DNA from: Lotus japonicus
Lineage: Eukaryota > Streptophyta > Magnoliopsida > Fabales > Fabaceae
Direction: 5' to 3'
Length of the DNA: 64,000 bases
Assembly: GCF_012489685.1 (NCBI RefSeq)
Contig: NC_080041.1
Location: forward strand, 32,477,780 to 32,541,779
A program made the position numbers and the translations under genes. Under the pieces are notes generated by a model. It did not search any database, was not told the DNA's origin, and saw nothing but the letters and a program-made list of their open reading frames with translations. Shown here in pieces: positions 1-12,141 of the stretch. The stretch's first letter is position 1. Each line of letters opens with the position of its first letter.

Positions 1-142
1 ATGTTTTCTTGATTTATGAACACTAATGACTTAGGGGTTAGTTAGAGCAAAAGGAATTTATTCTAATAACTTGACCAACAGATTTTCTTAACCTCAGGAG
101 GCTTCTGGAAATTGCCTGATAGTTGTATAGCTGCCAAAATCG

Positions 143-770
143 GGGAGTAAGGAGTTAAGAAAAGGAGAGACTCCTCATTGAGGTGTGAGTTGTCTATCAA
201 GACCCTTACGCGGGTAATCATTGGAGCCCGATGCATGTTGTGGATGATCACAGGGATCTCTAAGTGGCTCCCTTAATTATGGGTGGATCCATTTGCACCC
301 TCTCTTGGATACGCCTCTGGATGGTCGCGTTATCCGGTTGGACATGCTAAGGTTGCGCCTAAGTGATTGCATGAGAATTTCGGAATGCGCACGCTGCGCA
401 CAAACATTGTTGTCTGGTAGAGGTACTACTAGTATTCAATCGCGTTGCATCCTGGGAGTAAGAAGTAAGGAAATGAGATACTCATTATCTTCATCGAGGC
501 GTAGGCTGTCCGTCATGAGCCTTACATGGGTAATCGTTGGAGCCTATCTTATGTTGTGGCTGATCGTAGGGATCTCTAAGTGGCTCCCTTGGTTCTTCTC
601 TCTTGGTTCTGGGGTGGACCTCTTTGCACCACCTCTTGGATACGCCTCTGGATGACCGCATTATCCGGTTGGACATGCAAAGGTTGTGCCTGAACGACCA
701 TATGAGAATTTCGAGACGACACACATTGTGCATAGACATTGTTGGTTAGTAGAGGTACCACTAGTATTCG
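143..770. repeat. Diverged tandem duplication, two copies of about 310-330 bp
   Basis: Copy 1 is about 143-450 and copy 2 about 453-770. Shared blocks such as GATCTCTAAGTGGCTCCCTT recur 316 bases apart (255 and 571), and TTGGATACGCCTCTGGATG recurs 331 bases apart (305 and 636), so copy 2 has about 15 extra bases. No long open frame crosses both copies and no domain was recognised. It may be decayed transposon sequence. Nothing recognisable lies at 781-1290. Confidence 0.7.
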
Positions 771-1290
771 ATTGTGTTCCCTCTCATGTTGCAGTTGTTT
801 CTCTAACTCCTTTATGAGTTCATCGCGGAGGTCTATGGTGTCACTAACAATGCCATTCTCTAACGATGGATGAGGTTGTGGGTGTGGCTACGACAACAAT
901 TGGTCCACCGCTTGCACGTGATCGTAATTTTTCTTTAATTTACATGTTCCTCGTCAATCGTGACAGGTATTCCTTCCTAGGAGGGAGGGTCATTCCTTTG
1001 TTGTCTTATCTTATTTTCCATAGTAGAGATGGATGAGAATATAACTTATCGATTTCCCACAGATAACATCCATGTTCTAGTAAGGGATTACCGAACCTAA
1101 AAAAGAACATTGACAATATGGAAGAGGTACTTTGTTGGACTGCTCTGCAATGGAAGAGTCTTCGTCTTCTTGTACCCAGTGAGCGTTGGAGTTGGGTATC
1201 TGCAATGCCTTCTGACGTTCAAGTCAGCACATATTAGGGTTAGATGGTAGTATGTACCCTAGAACTTCCCTTAACGTGTACTTAACAGTT

Positions 1291-1466
1291 ATGATATATA
1301 CACACCTCATTTTTAAAACACTTCATTTCCACCTCTTTTTGTTTCTATCTCTCTCCTCTTACCATCTATCACATCTCATACTTTCTCTCTCTTACTTTTC
1401 CTTTTCTTCCTATCTCTTTCATCATTCCACCTCTTCCACCTCAAAAGAGAGGTGTGTAAGTAACAT
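1291..1466. mobile_element. MITE with TA target site, copy 1 (176 bp)
   Basis: The ends form an imperfect inverted repeat: left ATGATATATACACACCTC, right (reverse complement) ATGTTACTTACACACCTC. The interior is C/T-rich. The right flank is TA; the left flank is TT, one change from TA. A second copy of exactly the same length lies at 49047-49222. TA targets suggest Tc1/mariner mobilisation, but the termini are not the usual Stowaway CTCCCTCCGT. Confidence 0.75.
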
Positions 1467-1468
1467 TA

Positions 1469-2460
1469 CTCTGTACTTAATTATATACTAGGTGTAAAGA
1501 ATATGTTGATATGTGACGTGTGTAATAGTAGATATTACTTTAATTAGAAATTCTAATGTGTATAGGACAAAATTAATATTGGGACAAAAACGAAGTCTAT
1601 TGATGTATGTGTTAGGTTAGATAGTGTATAACTCACTTGTGAAGGATTTATCTCAGGTATGACTTTTTGTGAATAAAATTCTCTTTTCTAAAAATTATCC
1701 AACTTATTTGCATTTTTTAGATTTTTTAAGCTTATGGTATTCACTGCTGATAATAGTGATTAATTCTTTCGTTGCAGATGTTTACACTAAGAGTAAACAA
1801 TAGACCACAATATACGCTTTATTCTTATGAATCGAAAATCCAATTCTCAACCTTATGATTAAAGGATGTAATGAGTTAATTAATCACTAAGCCACACCCA
1901 CTGCATTTCCTAGTTCTAAATAGTTGTAACAGGACCAATGTCTATTATGGTTAGATTACTTAATTAGTCTTGTCATTTTCAGGTGTGGGACCTATACGGG
2001 TTTTGTTTATTATGGTAATAGTTGGATTATGATCATCTTATTTGAAAATTCTTACATGTATTATTATGTAAAAAATTTAAGTCTAAATCTTTTCGTATGT
2101 ATTATACATATAAGACTCTTTAAATATCTATGAAAATGAATGAACTTAATATTCTACTTGACATTATCATATCACATTATAAAATTCAATTCCAGTAGTA
2201 CTGAGCATATTTTAGAAAACATTGAATATAGAAAACACTCGAAGGTCAAATGTAAGGTCACCGTCTATGGTTCAAAGAGGAAATAGGTAGGACAGGAATC
2301 TTATCGCAAAGGAAAGTAATAAAGAAAAATAGATTCAAAGAACAGAAGTTATGTTACCTAAATGAGTAAAAAAATAATAATATTTGGGCTTGCAAGACTC
2401 GTTCTTCAAGTGCCACTTGATCTAAACTTGGAATTTCTTTTTGCGTTAGATCTAGAGGTG
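1469..2460. other. AT-rich intergenic sequence
   Basis: No coding exon, RNA gene or complete transposon was recognised between the MITE and the promoter of the GLTP gene. Confidence 0.5.
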
Positions 2461-2462
2461 TT

Positions 2463-2470
2463 TATATATA
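2463..2470 (+). promoter_or_regulatory. Candidate TATA box of the GLTP gene
   Basis: TATATATA lies 72 bases before the chosen ATG at 2542, in a spacing normal for a plant core promoter with a short leader. Confidence 0.45.
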
Positions 2471-2541
2471 ACCCCATTTGAGTATTGGAACTCATCCATA
2501 TCAAAGAACAGAAAGAGAGAGAACGAAGAAAGCTAGTTGAA

Positions 2542-4142
2542 ATGAAGAGTAGTAGGAGAGATATGGAGAAGAGGTCGGAGATTAGCTGTGCAATTGAAGA
2601 GCTTTCTGTGGTGGTTATAGTGAAAAATCATGAGTCTCCCCACATTCCCATCAAACCTTTCCTCTCTATATGTTATTTGGTTCTACAAGTTCTAGGTGAG
2701 TTTATCGACATATATTGTTGTTTCAAATTTACTTGGATGTCATATAGACATCTAACACATTGCTATTTTGCGTCCAACAGATAAGATAGGTCCATCAATG
2801 GCTGTTTTGAGACAAGATGTATACCAGAATATTAAGGTAAAATTAAGGACTCCAATATTGCAGGGTTAGCTAAATCTCTCAATTTAACTCACCCTATACT
2901 TGAAGGAATTCTCTTCCCTTTTCGTATTATACAGGGTTTTGATTCATTCACATCTCATCATTAACAAACTGTTCTCGTTTAATTTGACTATTCTAAAGTA
3001 AGAGACTAACTTTATAGTTTAAAATAAACTATCACATTCACATCATTGATTGAAAAATAAGATAAATATTTAAAAACCATAGTTTATCATACATGTGTGC
3101 AATATATCACCATAATCACAATCCTAATTTCCAAATCAATGGTTATGGTGACTTAACTCTCTCATCACTTTAATCAAATTCTATTACATCACTATATCAT
3201 ATTTTATGTGCTCTCTTTTCTTTTCCCTATCTGTCAAATTATTAGCTTGTGAATTAAATTCCATTTCAATGCAGAGACTAGAACTGATGCATGAAACAAA
3301 TCCCTCTGTGAATTCAAATGTGGTTGAAATTTTGAAATCAGAAGTCAGAGAAGGCAATGCACGAAACGGGTCTAACTGCACTAAGGCCTTTGTTTGGCTT
3401 ACTAGGTGAAAAGTTTATGACACGTATAGAGATTCATGTTGATTATACAAAGAATTTAATTTATATAGATAAGAGTTTTACTCACTTTTACACATGCATC
3501 CAATCAAATCTCTCAATTTTTTTCTTGGGCAACTATGCAGGGCTCTGGATTTCACCTCTTCACTATTACAAGCACTACCAAAAGATCCAGAAAAGAATAT
3601 GAAGCAACTAGTGGAAGAGTCTTATGATATAACTTTAAAACAATGGCATGGGTGGATTTCATCATCTGCTTTTAGAGTAAGTCACTTGGTCTGTTTTCCC
3701 CTGTTTTTTCCAATCTATTAATTTAATGTCCGATTCAGTATTTAGTGAACAACATATGTTCATTTGTACACTTTTAGTCATGGACAATTCGATGGTGGAC
3801 CGTGATTTTCTTAATTTATTGTAAACAAAGCCTTCATTAATTAATATCAGTAGAACTAACTGAAATTAAACTGCAGGTGGCCCTAAAACTAATCCCAGAA
3901 CGTAAGACTTTCATGGATCTCCTTAAGACAGAAGATGAAAACCATGATACCCTAAAAGAGAAAATGCAGATATTGGCTTCCTTGTTTGTGCCTGTTCTTG
4001 AGGACATCCATTGTGTTATAGTAAGATTGATTTCAATATTTTTCCTGAAAACCACAATTCAGCATGAAATTTCCTATATAATATACCTTTTCTATTTGTT
4101 TTGCAGAGATTGTATAACCTGGACACCATGAAGTCAACGTAG
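2542..4142 (+). CDS. Glycolipid transfer protein, GLTP1-like (6 exons, 218 aa)
   Basis: Predicted exons are 2542-2695, 2781-2836, 3275-3405, 3541-3676, 3877-4020 and 4107-4142, all with GT-AG junctions and matching phases, ending at TAG 4140-4142. The protein is 218 residues, close to plant GLTP1 proteins (about 200). It has the all-helical GLTP fold signature: the sphingolipid head-group site reads as D64-x3-N68-x2-R71 with W111 (in FVWLTR) and H150 (in QWHGW). These match the Asp, Asn, basic, Trp and His residues that bind the sugar and phosphate or amide in this family. GLTPs move glycosphingolipids or ceramide derivatives between membranes in the cytosol. ATG 2542 was chosen because upstream in-frame starts are non-ATG. 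It could be intact; no stop or frameshift is seen. The lipid specificity (glycosylceramide or ceramide-1-phosphate) cannot be read from sequence. Confidence 0.9.
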
Positions 4143-4303
4143 TGTCAAACTTATGTTTTGTGTATTTGTCTTCCTTTAAGTTGTAATATAAATAAGTTGT
4201 ATTCTAAAATGGAGTTGTCTAAGATACAAATCAAGTGTTGTATATATGGAAAAAGAATGTTCAGTAAGGAACTTCTTTCAAACTCTTCATCTACAAATTT
4301 CTG

Positions 4304-4780
4304 TATCACAAACTGGATTGGACGGGTAAAACCTTAGCAATAGGACCTGCCCAATACGTGCTTGTAGAGGGAGATTCCCCTCAAGACGACATAGGGTTGT
4401 GACGAGCAGAATCTATCAAGTGGGCTCAAGGGCGAGCTATCAATATTCAGATCTTGGGAGCGCCCTTCGATGGATGCTTATAAAGGCGCTCCCCCTCGCA
4501 CTCCTGGAGGGGCGGCCTCCTAGCTTAAGGCCTAATCCTGTTAAAGTGAGTTTTGGCTTAGACATCAGCTTGTAAGGGCTCTTTGGCTGATTGTATGAGG
4601 TCCAAGAGTCCAGCTAGGTTTAAGATTTAGGCTTTGGCTCCTTCCCACTATAAAGGGAAGATCCTATCTTGTAATTGGGGTTGGCTCATTTTTATACACT
4701 AAGGCGGCTAGGTTGTTAGGGATCCTACTTTTGTTAGAGTTCCGACCTTGTTTCCTCTCTTGCTCACCAAATCGTGAACA
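4304..4780 (+). mobile_element. Decayed LTR of a Ty3/gypsy (Tat-like) element
   Basis: The segment begins with TG, ends in GTGAACA, has a TATA-like ACTATAAAGGG near 4650, and is followed at 4781 by TTGGCTCCACCTGTGGG, which resembles the primer-binding site after the LTR of element B (TTGGCGCCCACCGTGG at 30919). The left boundary is a guess and no second LTR was found. Confidence 0.5.
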
Positions 4781-5215
4781 TTGGCTCCACCTGTGGGTTT
4801 CTAGTAAACACATTCCTAGATCTCGTGGATTCTTGGAGTTTTGATGATGCAAACATGTTACGGTGGATTGAAGGGTGGAGGTCTCAAATGAGGGCCACCA
4901 CCATAGTGGGTGTGGTCCAGGAAATAGACGCTTCGGAGGAGGTCTACACCAGGTGGATTTAGGCAAAGGAGGATCGCAGGGTCCAACCCTGGGTGGAGGA
5001 GGCCCTCAGGGTTCAGATCAAGGTGGAGCAGGCCCTCAGGGTCCGGATTTGGGCGGAGAAGGACCCTAGGTTGCTTCCATCAAGATATAAATTGATGACG
5101 ATGACGTGGTTCACCACCCAATTGGCGAGCTCCATGGCCAATTTCATTGACTTTTCCACGAAGTTTTTACCTTAGTTATCAACGAAGCTGACACAGAGGG
5201 CCACTAAAAGTTTTT
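4781..5215 (+). pseudogene. Relic of gypsy gag
   Basis: After the primer-site-like sequence, broken frames resemble the gag of element B. The best stretch, about 5098-5172, reads MTWFTTQLASSMANFIDFST, matching the WFTTLP...NF..LSTKF block of Tat-type gag. It contains internal stops. Positions 4965-5070 hold an approximately 30-bp G-rich repeat (GTGGAG.AGGCCCTCAGGGT), about three degenerate units. No protease or pol follows. Confidence 0.6.
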
Positions 5216-5289
5216 TGAAGTGCCTTAGGAATCTACATTAACGAACATAGTCTCTTCCTCGAGTGATCGCTTGATTAGGAAATCGTTTT

Positions 5290-5411
5290 TTTTAATAGGC
5301 AAATGTTAGTTGTTAGTAAATTAGTACAAATTATCCTTCCTTAGGGGTCGAACCTTGATCATTCACCTGCAATTACCCTTAGCTCAACCATATGAGCTAT
5401 CCACACCACTC
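5290..5411 (-). mobile_element. tRNA-derived SINE-like element
   Basis: On the minus strand an A-box-like TAGCTCATATGGTTGAGC is followed by a B-box-like GGTTCGACCCC, the internal Pol III promoter layout of plant tRNA-derived SINEs. The 3' side is AT-rich. The boundaries are approximate. Confidence 0.55.
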
Positions 5412-6690
5412 CTTGATTAGGAAATCGTAATATTGGTTTCTCAACTGACTCACACAACTACCCTAAAACTCAAACTCATTTAAACCAACCGCACCTTAAT
5501 GCCAAGCCAACGTGGCACATTACTAGCCACATCACTCAATTAGTTAACGTTAATTGACATTTTAAGAGGTAGATACTATTTTAAACGACAATCTCCAACA
5601 TTAGTGACGACTAGAGGTATTTCTTAAGTTCAATGACTAATGTTTTTTTGAAAAGCAAGTTTAATGACTAACTTCACTGAGTAATTGACGCTCACATTTT
5701 CATAATCCAATTTAAGCATGCACTAGAAAATTTGTGATCAACGGACGCAATTGGTTACTAAAATTTTGCATACTTTGTCCGCAGGCCACAGCGATATGTC
5801 ATATAAAATTTTGAAATGCAAACCTATGATAGGGTGGTGCCTAATAACACCAAACTACCAATGTAACTCCCCTTCTTTCGGTGAAGCAACATCATTTCCT
5901 CATTTTATGATGTTGATGCAGTCCTAATCCGATCCAAATTATTCAACACATTTAACTTCTTTCTTCTTTTTTCTTTATGTTTTTTGGTTATCATATATCA
6001 TATATATCATAATATCATAATGTGCACTAAAAGATAAACCAGCTACTGTTTAACCAAAACCTACGCGTGTAGGCTTTTCTCCAGTTATCATTTATCAAAC
6101 TTTTCAACGACTGTATTAACTATTTTGATTGGCACAAACTACATAAATATTGAAGAATTCATACATTATGGCAAATGAAATTGGTATAAAGTGTAGAGTA
6201 ATTTTCATTCCTAACCTAGTTTTTGGAATAGAGTTTGCTCTAACACAAATTCTAATATGATATATTAGAGCCGATTTTAGATTTTTATTTAAAGATCATT
6301 TATATATGAGGTTAACAAGTGTTTATTCCTGTAAATTCTACACTCGAAATGTTCAATCATAAGAGTAAGAAAGTAGGTTAAAAAATTTCAATTTGACTAG
6401 ATATATAACAAAATAACTTCTTATAACATGTAGAGCAATTTCCACACGGTTAATGAGCTTTTGGAATATAATTAGAAACTAAATTGTAATAACTTACATC
6501 CCATTAATTAAAAAAAGACTTCATTCAAAGTTGAATCATCATTATTTGACTAACGCTAAATCAATGGTAGAATCTAATCTAATAGACTATGCTATATTGT
6601 AGCACATGGGTCACCTAAGAATGTGTAAACTGAGCTCAAGACAAAGATTATGAGGTCACCCCTCCTCTTCTCGCTCAACCGGCATTTTGC
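5412..6690. other. AT-rich intergenic sequence
   Basis: No supported gene or complete mobile element was seen. It runs up to the presumed promoter of the receptor-kinase gene. Confidence 0.5.
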
Positions 6691-6739
6691 TTTATTATTG
6701 AAGCTCTCCATTCTTTCCCCCATTCACATCTCCAAAGAC

Positions 6740-7768
6740 AGAGCCACAGGAAGTTCTTTCAGAAAACATTAGAAACCAAGCAGAAAGAGAAGGACGAGAA
6801 GCACCAATAGGAGTAGTTACAGTTCGGGTATGACTTATATTTAAGGTTCTGTAGCTTCTAAGTTTGATTTAGTGTCTTAATTTTGTCTCATTACTCCAAT
6901 GGGTTCCTCCACATGCCACCTCCTATTCTTTGTGGGATAAAATATCTTTAGCCTTGAGCTTCTCTTAAATTTATTTTTTTGCATGTGATGTTATGCTGCA
7001 GTTTCTATCAAAGTACATACCAGAAAATCTTAATTAACTTCTAACAATACCATCATTGCAAACAGACCCAGTTGGGATTTTCATCTTCTAACAACTTGTG
7101 AAACCAGATGAACAAGTACATGAAAAGGTACTGGTGTCCTGGGCCTATTATTTTCTTGCTTAGCCCCCAATTCACCACTTTGCTTGCTATAGAATTTCCA
7201 TGATGTGGTTGTGTAGGAAATTCCTGGCTTTCTCTGCATTTTGTACTAGTTGTGATAAATTTTGAAAACCATGGTTTATGAGTTTCCCTTCTCTCTGAAA
7301 TATTTAGTGTTACAAATAATAATATAAAATTATTTATGTGACCCTTACCCAACAATTTAAACTTTTAGGATAATTAGTTCCGTTTTTATGCACCGGAAAT
7401 GTTTGTCGAATTGCTGTTTCTAAGTTCCACAATATGGTATATTTTTTCTGCTGATTAGTCCAATTTTAGTTTCAAAGTTTGGTTTACATCGTTTTTGTTG
7501 CATTCGCTGGGGAATCAAACAAAGTTGGTGAACCAAAAAATAGCTACTAAAGCGATTCTCCATGTCAAACAAGAGCTGCTTACTTTGACCCAAAAGACAC
7601 TTTAATAGTGTAATCTTGTTTAGCCTTTATAGATCTAAATCCAAGAAAATAACTCAAATATGTTAAGTAACATACATACTCTGCAATCTAACAAGTCTCT
7701 TACTCAATTGTCTTTGTTATTTCAGCTTTCCAAAAGATACTATACATTCATCTTCTTCAAGCTAGAAA
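6740..7768 (+). other. Probable 5' leader with an intron, upstream of the receptor-like kinase
   Basis: A purine-rich leader-like segment ends at a possible donor (CGG|GTATGA, GT at 6828). A good acceptor, TTATTTCAG, ends at 7725, 43 bases before the ATG. A 5'-UTR intron of about 900 bases is therefore plausible. This is inferred from splice-site-like motifs only. Confidence 0.4.
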
Positions 7769-10112
7769 ATGGATAAGAAGCAGCTAGACCTCTTGTTCAT
7801 TTACTCTGCAGCAATTATGGTGGGAGCAATGTTCTTTAGTGTTGAAGCTGCACCAGTTGAAGATAAACAAGCTTTGCTTGATTTCCTTCACAACATTAAT
7901 CACTCTAGTCACCTAAACTGGGGAAAGAGCTCTTCTGTATGCAAAAATTGGATAGGAGTTACTTGCAACACTGACCAATCCAGAGTTATAGCTCTTCAAC
8001 TACCAAGAACAGGATTGAATGGTCCAATCCCACCCAACACACTTGATCGCCTCTCAGCACTCCAAACTCTTAATCTTGCATCAAACAATATAACTGGTTT
8101 TTTCCCTTTTGGTTTCTCTATGCTAAAGAATTTGAGCTATCTCTACCTCCAATTGAACAAAATTTCTGGTCCATTGCCATCAGATTTTTCAGTGTGGCAC
8201 AATCTCACTGTTGCCAATTTTTCCCACAATTCTTTTAATGGGAGCATCCCCTTTTCATTGTCAATTTTGACTCATCTCAGTTCTTTAGCCCTAGACAACA
8301 ACTTACTTTCAGGTGAAATTCCTGATCTCAATATTCTTACCCTGCAAGAGCTCAATTTGGCCAACAATAACCTTAGTGGGGTTGTGCCTAAATCCCTTCA
8401 GAGATTTCCTAGTTTGGCCTTTTCTGGTAACAATCTTACATCTGCACTTCCTCATCCAAGAAGGAAAAGAAAAAGACTTGGTGAACCAGCATTGTTGGGA
8501 ATCATAATTGGTTGTTGCGTGCTGGGACTTGCTACGGCGATCGCAGCTTTCATGATCTTGTGTTGCTATCAGGGTCTTAAATTGCGATCTGCAGAACATG
8601 GTGAACAAGGAGGACTGAAGTTCAAGAAAAAGGAAGTCTCTGAGGAAAAAGAAGCTTCTGAGAGTAGACACAAGAACAAAGTTGTCTTCTTTGAGGGTTG
8701 CAGTCTCGCGTTCGACCTTGAGGACCTGTTGAGAGCATCAGCTGAGGTTCTTGGAAAGGGAACGCTTGGTACAGTGTACAAGGCTGCTCTAGAGGATGCG
8801 ACAACCGTGGCGGTGAAGAGGTTGAAGGAGGTCACGGTTGGGAAACGAGAGTTTGAACAGCAGATGGAGATAGTAGGGAGTATTAGGCACGAGAATGTAG
8901 CTGCACTAAGGGCTTATTACTATTCAAAGGAGGAGAAACTTATGGTATATGATTACTACGAACAGGGCAGTGTCTCAGCAATGTTGCATGGTATGTTACT
9001 TCTGTTAACATTTTTTATTTCATCTGCTCCTCCTATGTAGTGTCTCAAATCTCTTAGTAGAACATACAAGTGTTGTTCTAAATTAGAATTTTTTATGTTG
9101 GTTAGTTGAACAAATCAGTCAAAAGGAAGCTGAGAAAAACGCCTTTTGCACCTAAATTCAGGTCATTATTTTGATTTCCTTCCATTCTTGAATGGTGATA
9201 TACAGTTAATATGATCAAGAGCAGGATTTTGGCTAATATTCATTTGTTGCATCTGATGAGACTTTTATATTTAACTCAGTGGAACTATGTGTTTTCCAAC
9301 AGAATTAGATTCTCTTATGTTGTTGAGTGGTTGAAATTTTGTGTTTATCACTCTCTTTAAGGTACACAAAAGGACCCAAATCCGGCCTGTGACGCGTGTG
9401 TAAATTGTCTGAGATTTTTGTAGAAATTTCTAATGTGAATTATGCTTTGGCATGTCCATCTGCAGGCAAAAGAGGGGTGAACAGAATCTGTTTAGACTGG
9501 GAAAGCAGGTTGAGAATAGCAATTGGTGCAGCAAGAGGTATTGCCCAAATCCATGCTCTACAAGGAGGAAAACTAATCCATGGAAACATAAAAGCCTCAA
9601 ACATCTTCCTCAACTCCAAAGAATACGGTTGTCTATCTGATACTGGTCTAGCAACATTGATGAGTCCAGCATCCGCACCAGCATTGCGAGCCACAGGGTA
9701 CCGCGCACCGGAAGCAACCGATCCTCGAAAAGCAACACCGGCATCAGACGTGTTCAGTTTCGGGGTGCTGCTTCTCGAGCTTCTAACAGGGAAAAATCCC
9801 ACAACACATGCCACAGGAGGTGAGGAGGTTTTCCACTTGGTTAGATGGGTAAGTTCTGTGGTTAGAGAGGAGTGGACTGGGGAAGTGTTTGATGTAGAAT
9901 TACTGAGGTATCCAAATGTAGAGGAAGAAATGGTTGAGATGCTACAAATAGGGATGGCTTGTGTTGTGAGGATACCAGATCAGAGACCAACAATGGCAGA
10001 GGTGGTGAGAATGGTAGAGGAAATTCATCACACTGACACTGAATCTAGATCAGAATGTTCTACTCCAACTCCTCATGCAATTGAGACACCTTCTACGCCT
10101 CTTCCACATTGA
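7769..10112 (+). CDS. LRR receptor-like kinase, probable inactive (pseudo)kinase (2 exons, 622 aa)
   Basis: Exons are 7769-8990 and 9466-10112; the donor splits codon 408 (G|GC) and the frame continues. Order of parts: signal peptide (about 1-27), LRR N-terminal cap (ALLDF...NW.GV.C), about five leucine-rich repeats to residue 215, a basic stop-transfer region, a membrane helix (about 240-265), an acidic/basic juxtamembrane segment, then a kinase-like domain from about 325. The glycine loop ([11 protein letters not shown]) and the VAVK lysine are present. The catalytic HRD is HGN (about 446-448) and DFG is DTG (about 466-468), so phosphotransfer is unlikely. This is the profile of the plant LRR III 'probable inactive receptor kinase' group, whose members act as plasma-membrane scaffolds or co-receptors. 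Length and single intron are typical. The ligand is unknown. Confidence 0.93.
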
Positions 10113-10892
10113 CCTTCATTTGTTTTTTTGTAGTACGTAGTCGTTAGCAGAGTTTCAAATTATGGTCCGCAAGCGCACTTGCCACCCCAACATAATGCGT
10201 TTTAGAGTCCCAACATTGGCAACTGCAACAACGATTTAAAACTCTAGTTTTTTCTTAAGGTTCTTGTCAGTGTTAACCTGTTCGGAATATGATAATGATA
10301 TCTCCCAACAAATGATTTTTTGGAGTTCAATCTTGTGACATCACATTTACGTGATCTTGTTTACCTATCACGAGATCAACACCTTATTGGGAAAACTCTG
10401 GTTGTTAATGATGTAATTTAGTTCCTGCCTCAATTTTAATTTATATTTTTCCTTCACTGAGCAATGGTGCTGCTGATCTAGTGGGTGTAGAGTTGGTAAC
10501 AGAATTGGCGCCAAGTCCTTAAGCGCTACTCGAGGTAGGTATTGTCAAACTCAAGTAGGGTCCATTGTTTTGACATAGCGTCGTAACGAATCTTCTTTTT
10601 GTTCCGTGATTGTGGGGTTGGGCTCCCCAAATGTCCTCTCCTTAAGAACACAATCAAATATAACTAGATCTAGACCTTAATAAAATAGTAATATGTTTTT
10701 TTAACCATATTCTATATGTATTTTCTAATGAGATAATCATATTTAACTTGGGTGTGATAAATGTTCAAGGTTTCTAATGAATGTACCTCTTAAGAATTTA
10801 ACATTCTACTTCAAGGGTTCAAACAATCACTTTAACCACTGCGACTTACATTCATTGAATAAAATATTAATATGTTCACATAATTAAAATAA
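10113..10892. other. Intergenic sequence after the receptor-like kinase
   Basis: The 3' UTR presumably lies at the start. No further gene was recognised. The segment ends at the target duplication of the Mutator-like element. Confidence 0.45.
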
Positions 10893-10901
10893 TATTAAGA
10901 C

Positions 10902-11555
10902 GGGGTTGTCTAAATAACCCATGCTCAATTTTGGGTTATATCACCCAAGGCCTTGTTGTACCAGCTATATTGTGACACGTGTCACGTTATTATCCACATC
11001 ACTTTTAATATTTTTTTTCGTAATATATATTTTATTATTTAATTTAATTCTAGAACAACCCCTGCTAATTTAGCTAATAGCTTAGTACTCCTCCCTTTTT
11101 AAAAAATTAAAAAATATACTCACAATCCTCTTTCACGTTCTTCCTTTAGTTTCAAAAGAAAAAAAAACGTTCTTCCCATTGCCGGCGGCAACCGCGACCT
11201 AGATCGGCGTGGTGTGGTGGTGGACGCTTCTCTAACCAGCATGCCAAAGTCGTTTGCCTCTTCTTCTTACATTCTTCTTGAATTGGTTTGTTTTTCTTCA
11301 ATTCAGTTGTTTACACAGTTTACAATTTCAATTTTTCTATACTGTTTTTATTTCAGTGGTTGATTGTTTCCATGGAATTTTAAGACTTTAATCTGAGTCT
11401 AGTTTCTTTTCTGCAACTGTGGTGTTGCATTTCTACATTTGCACAATCTGATTTTTATGATGCCCTTAAGCTGTTCGATAAAATGCTTCATTGAAGTGTC
11501 TTTGTTCAATTACTTTGTAGTAAGATTGGTGTCAATCCTGGCTCTGAGTTTCGAA
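10902..11555 (+). repeat. Left terminal inverted repeat of the MULE
   Basis: It matches the reverse complement of 17148-17803 with scattered differences, including a GC-rich patch (GCCGGCGGCAACCGCGACCT near 11182). Similarity ends just after GGCTCTGAGTTTC. Internal sequence such as TTTTTATGATGCCCTTAAGC near 11451 can be read as part of a PPR-like repeat, which may mean captured coding DNA, but this is weak. Confidence 0.9.
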
Positions 11556-12141
11556 TGATTACATATCATGCTTTTTTCATGTTGAACTAGTTGGTGTCTT
11601 CTGTGACATCGAAGATTGTCAAGATGTCATTGAAGTGTTTCATTTGTTGGCTGGCCTTGGAAGGTTGTTCCCATGTCATGGTTCTTCACAAAGCTGTCAA
11701 ATTCTCTTGGTTTTCCTCTCACCTATTAAGGGTTTCACTATCCATCTTTCAATTTTTCTTTTGCCTTTTGAATTACTGATTTGGATTGATTATGGTATTG
11801 CTGCTGTATGTGTTGTTGTGTCTGCTGCATCGGAATTTCACATCAACATCATTATGTTTGCTTGAGGTGGCCACTCCTTCTTTTTAGCAATTTGTTTGCT
11901 ATGAACCGAACTGAATCAGCTACCACATTCTTAGAGATCTTCAAGTTTCACTGTTTTTCTTTTCTTTCCTGCACTTTTTTCTCGTTTGAAAGGAGTCTGA
12001 GAGGTTGACCTGCTTTTTTCGCTTAACGCCAGTGTCACTTTTATCTATTTGTAATTTCATCTCATAGGTATTCATGCCCTTTTTTTTGCTGATCAAGTTT
12101 CTATTACTTCTGCCAGGATTAGAGACAAGAGTCCAAAAAAG

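Noticed and set aside
11591..12008. Plus-strand small frames just inside the MULE left TIR as genes
   Set aside because: Short, overlapping, Phe/Ser-rich; at most remnants of captured exons.
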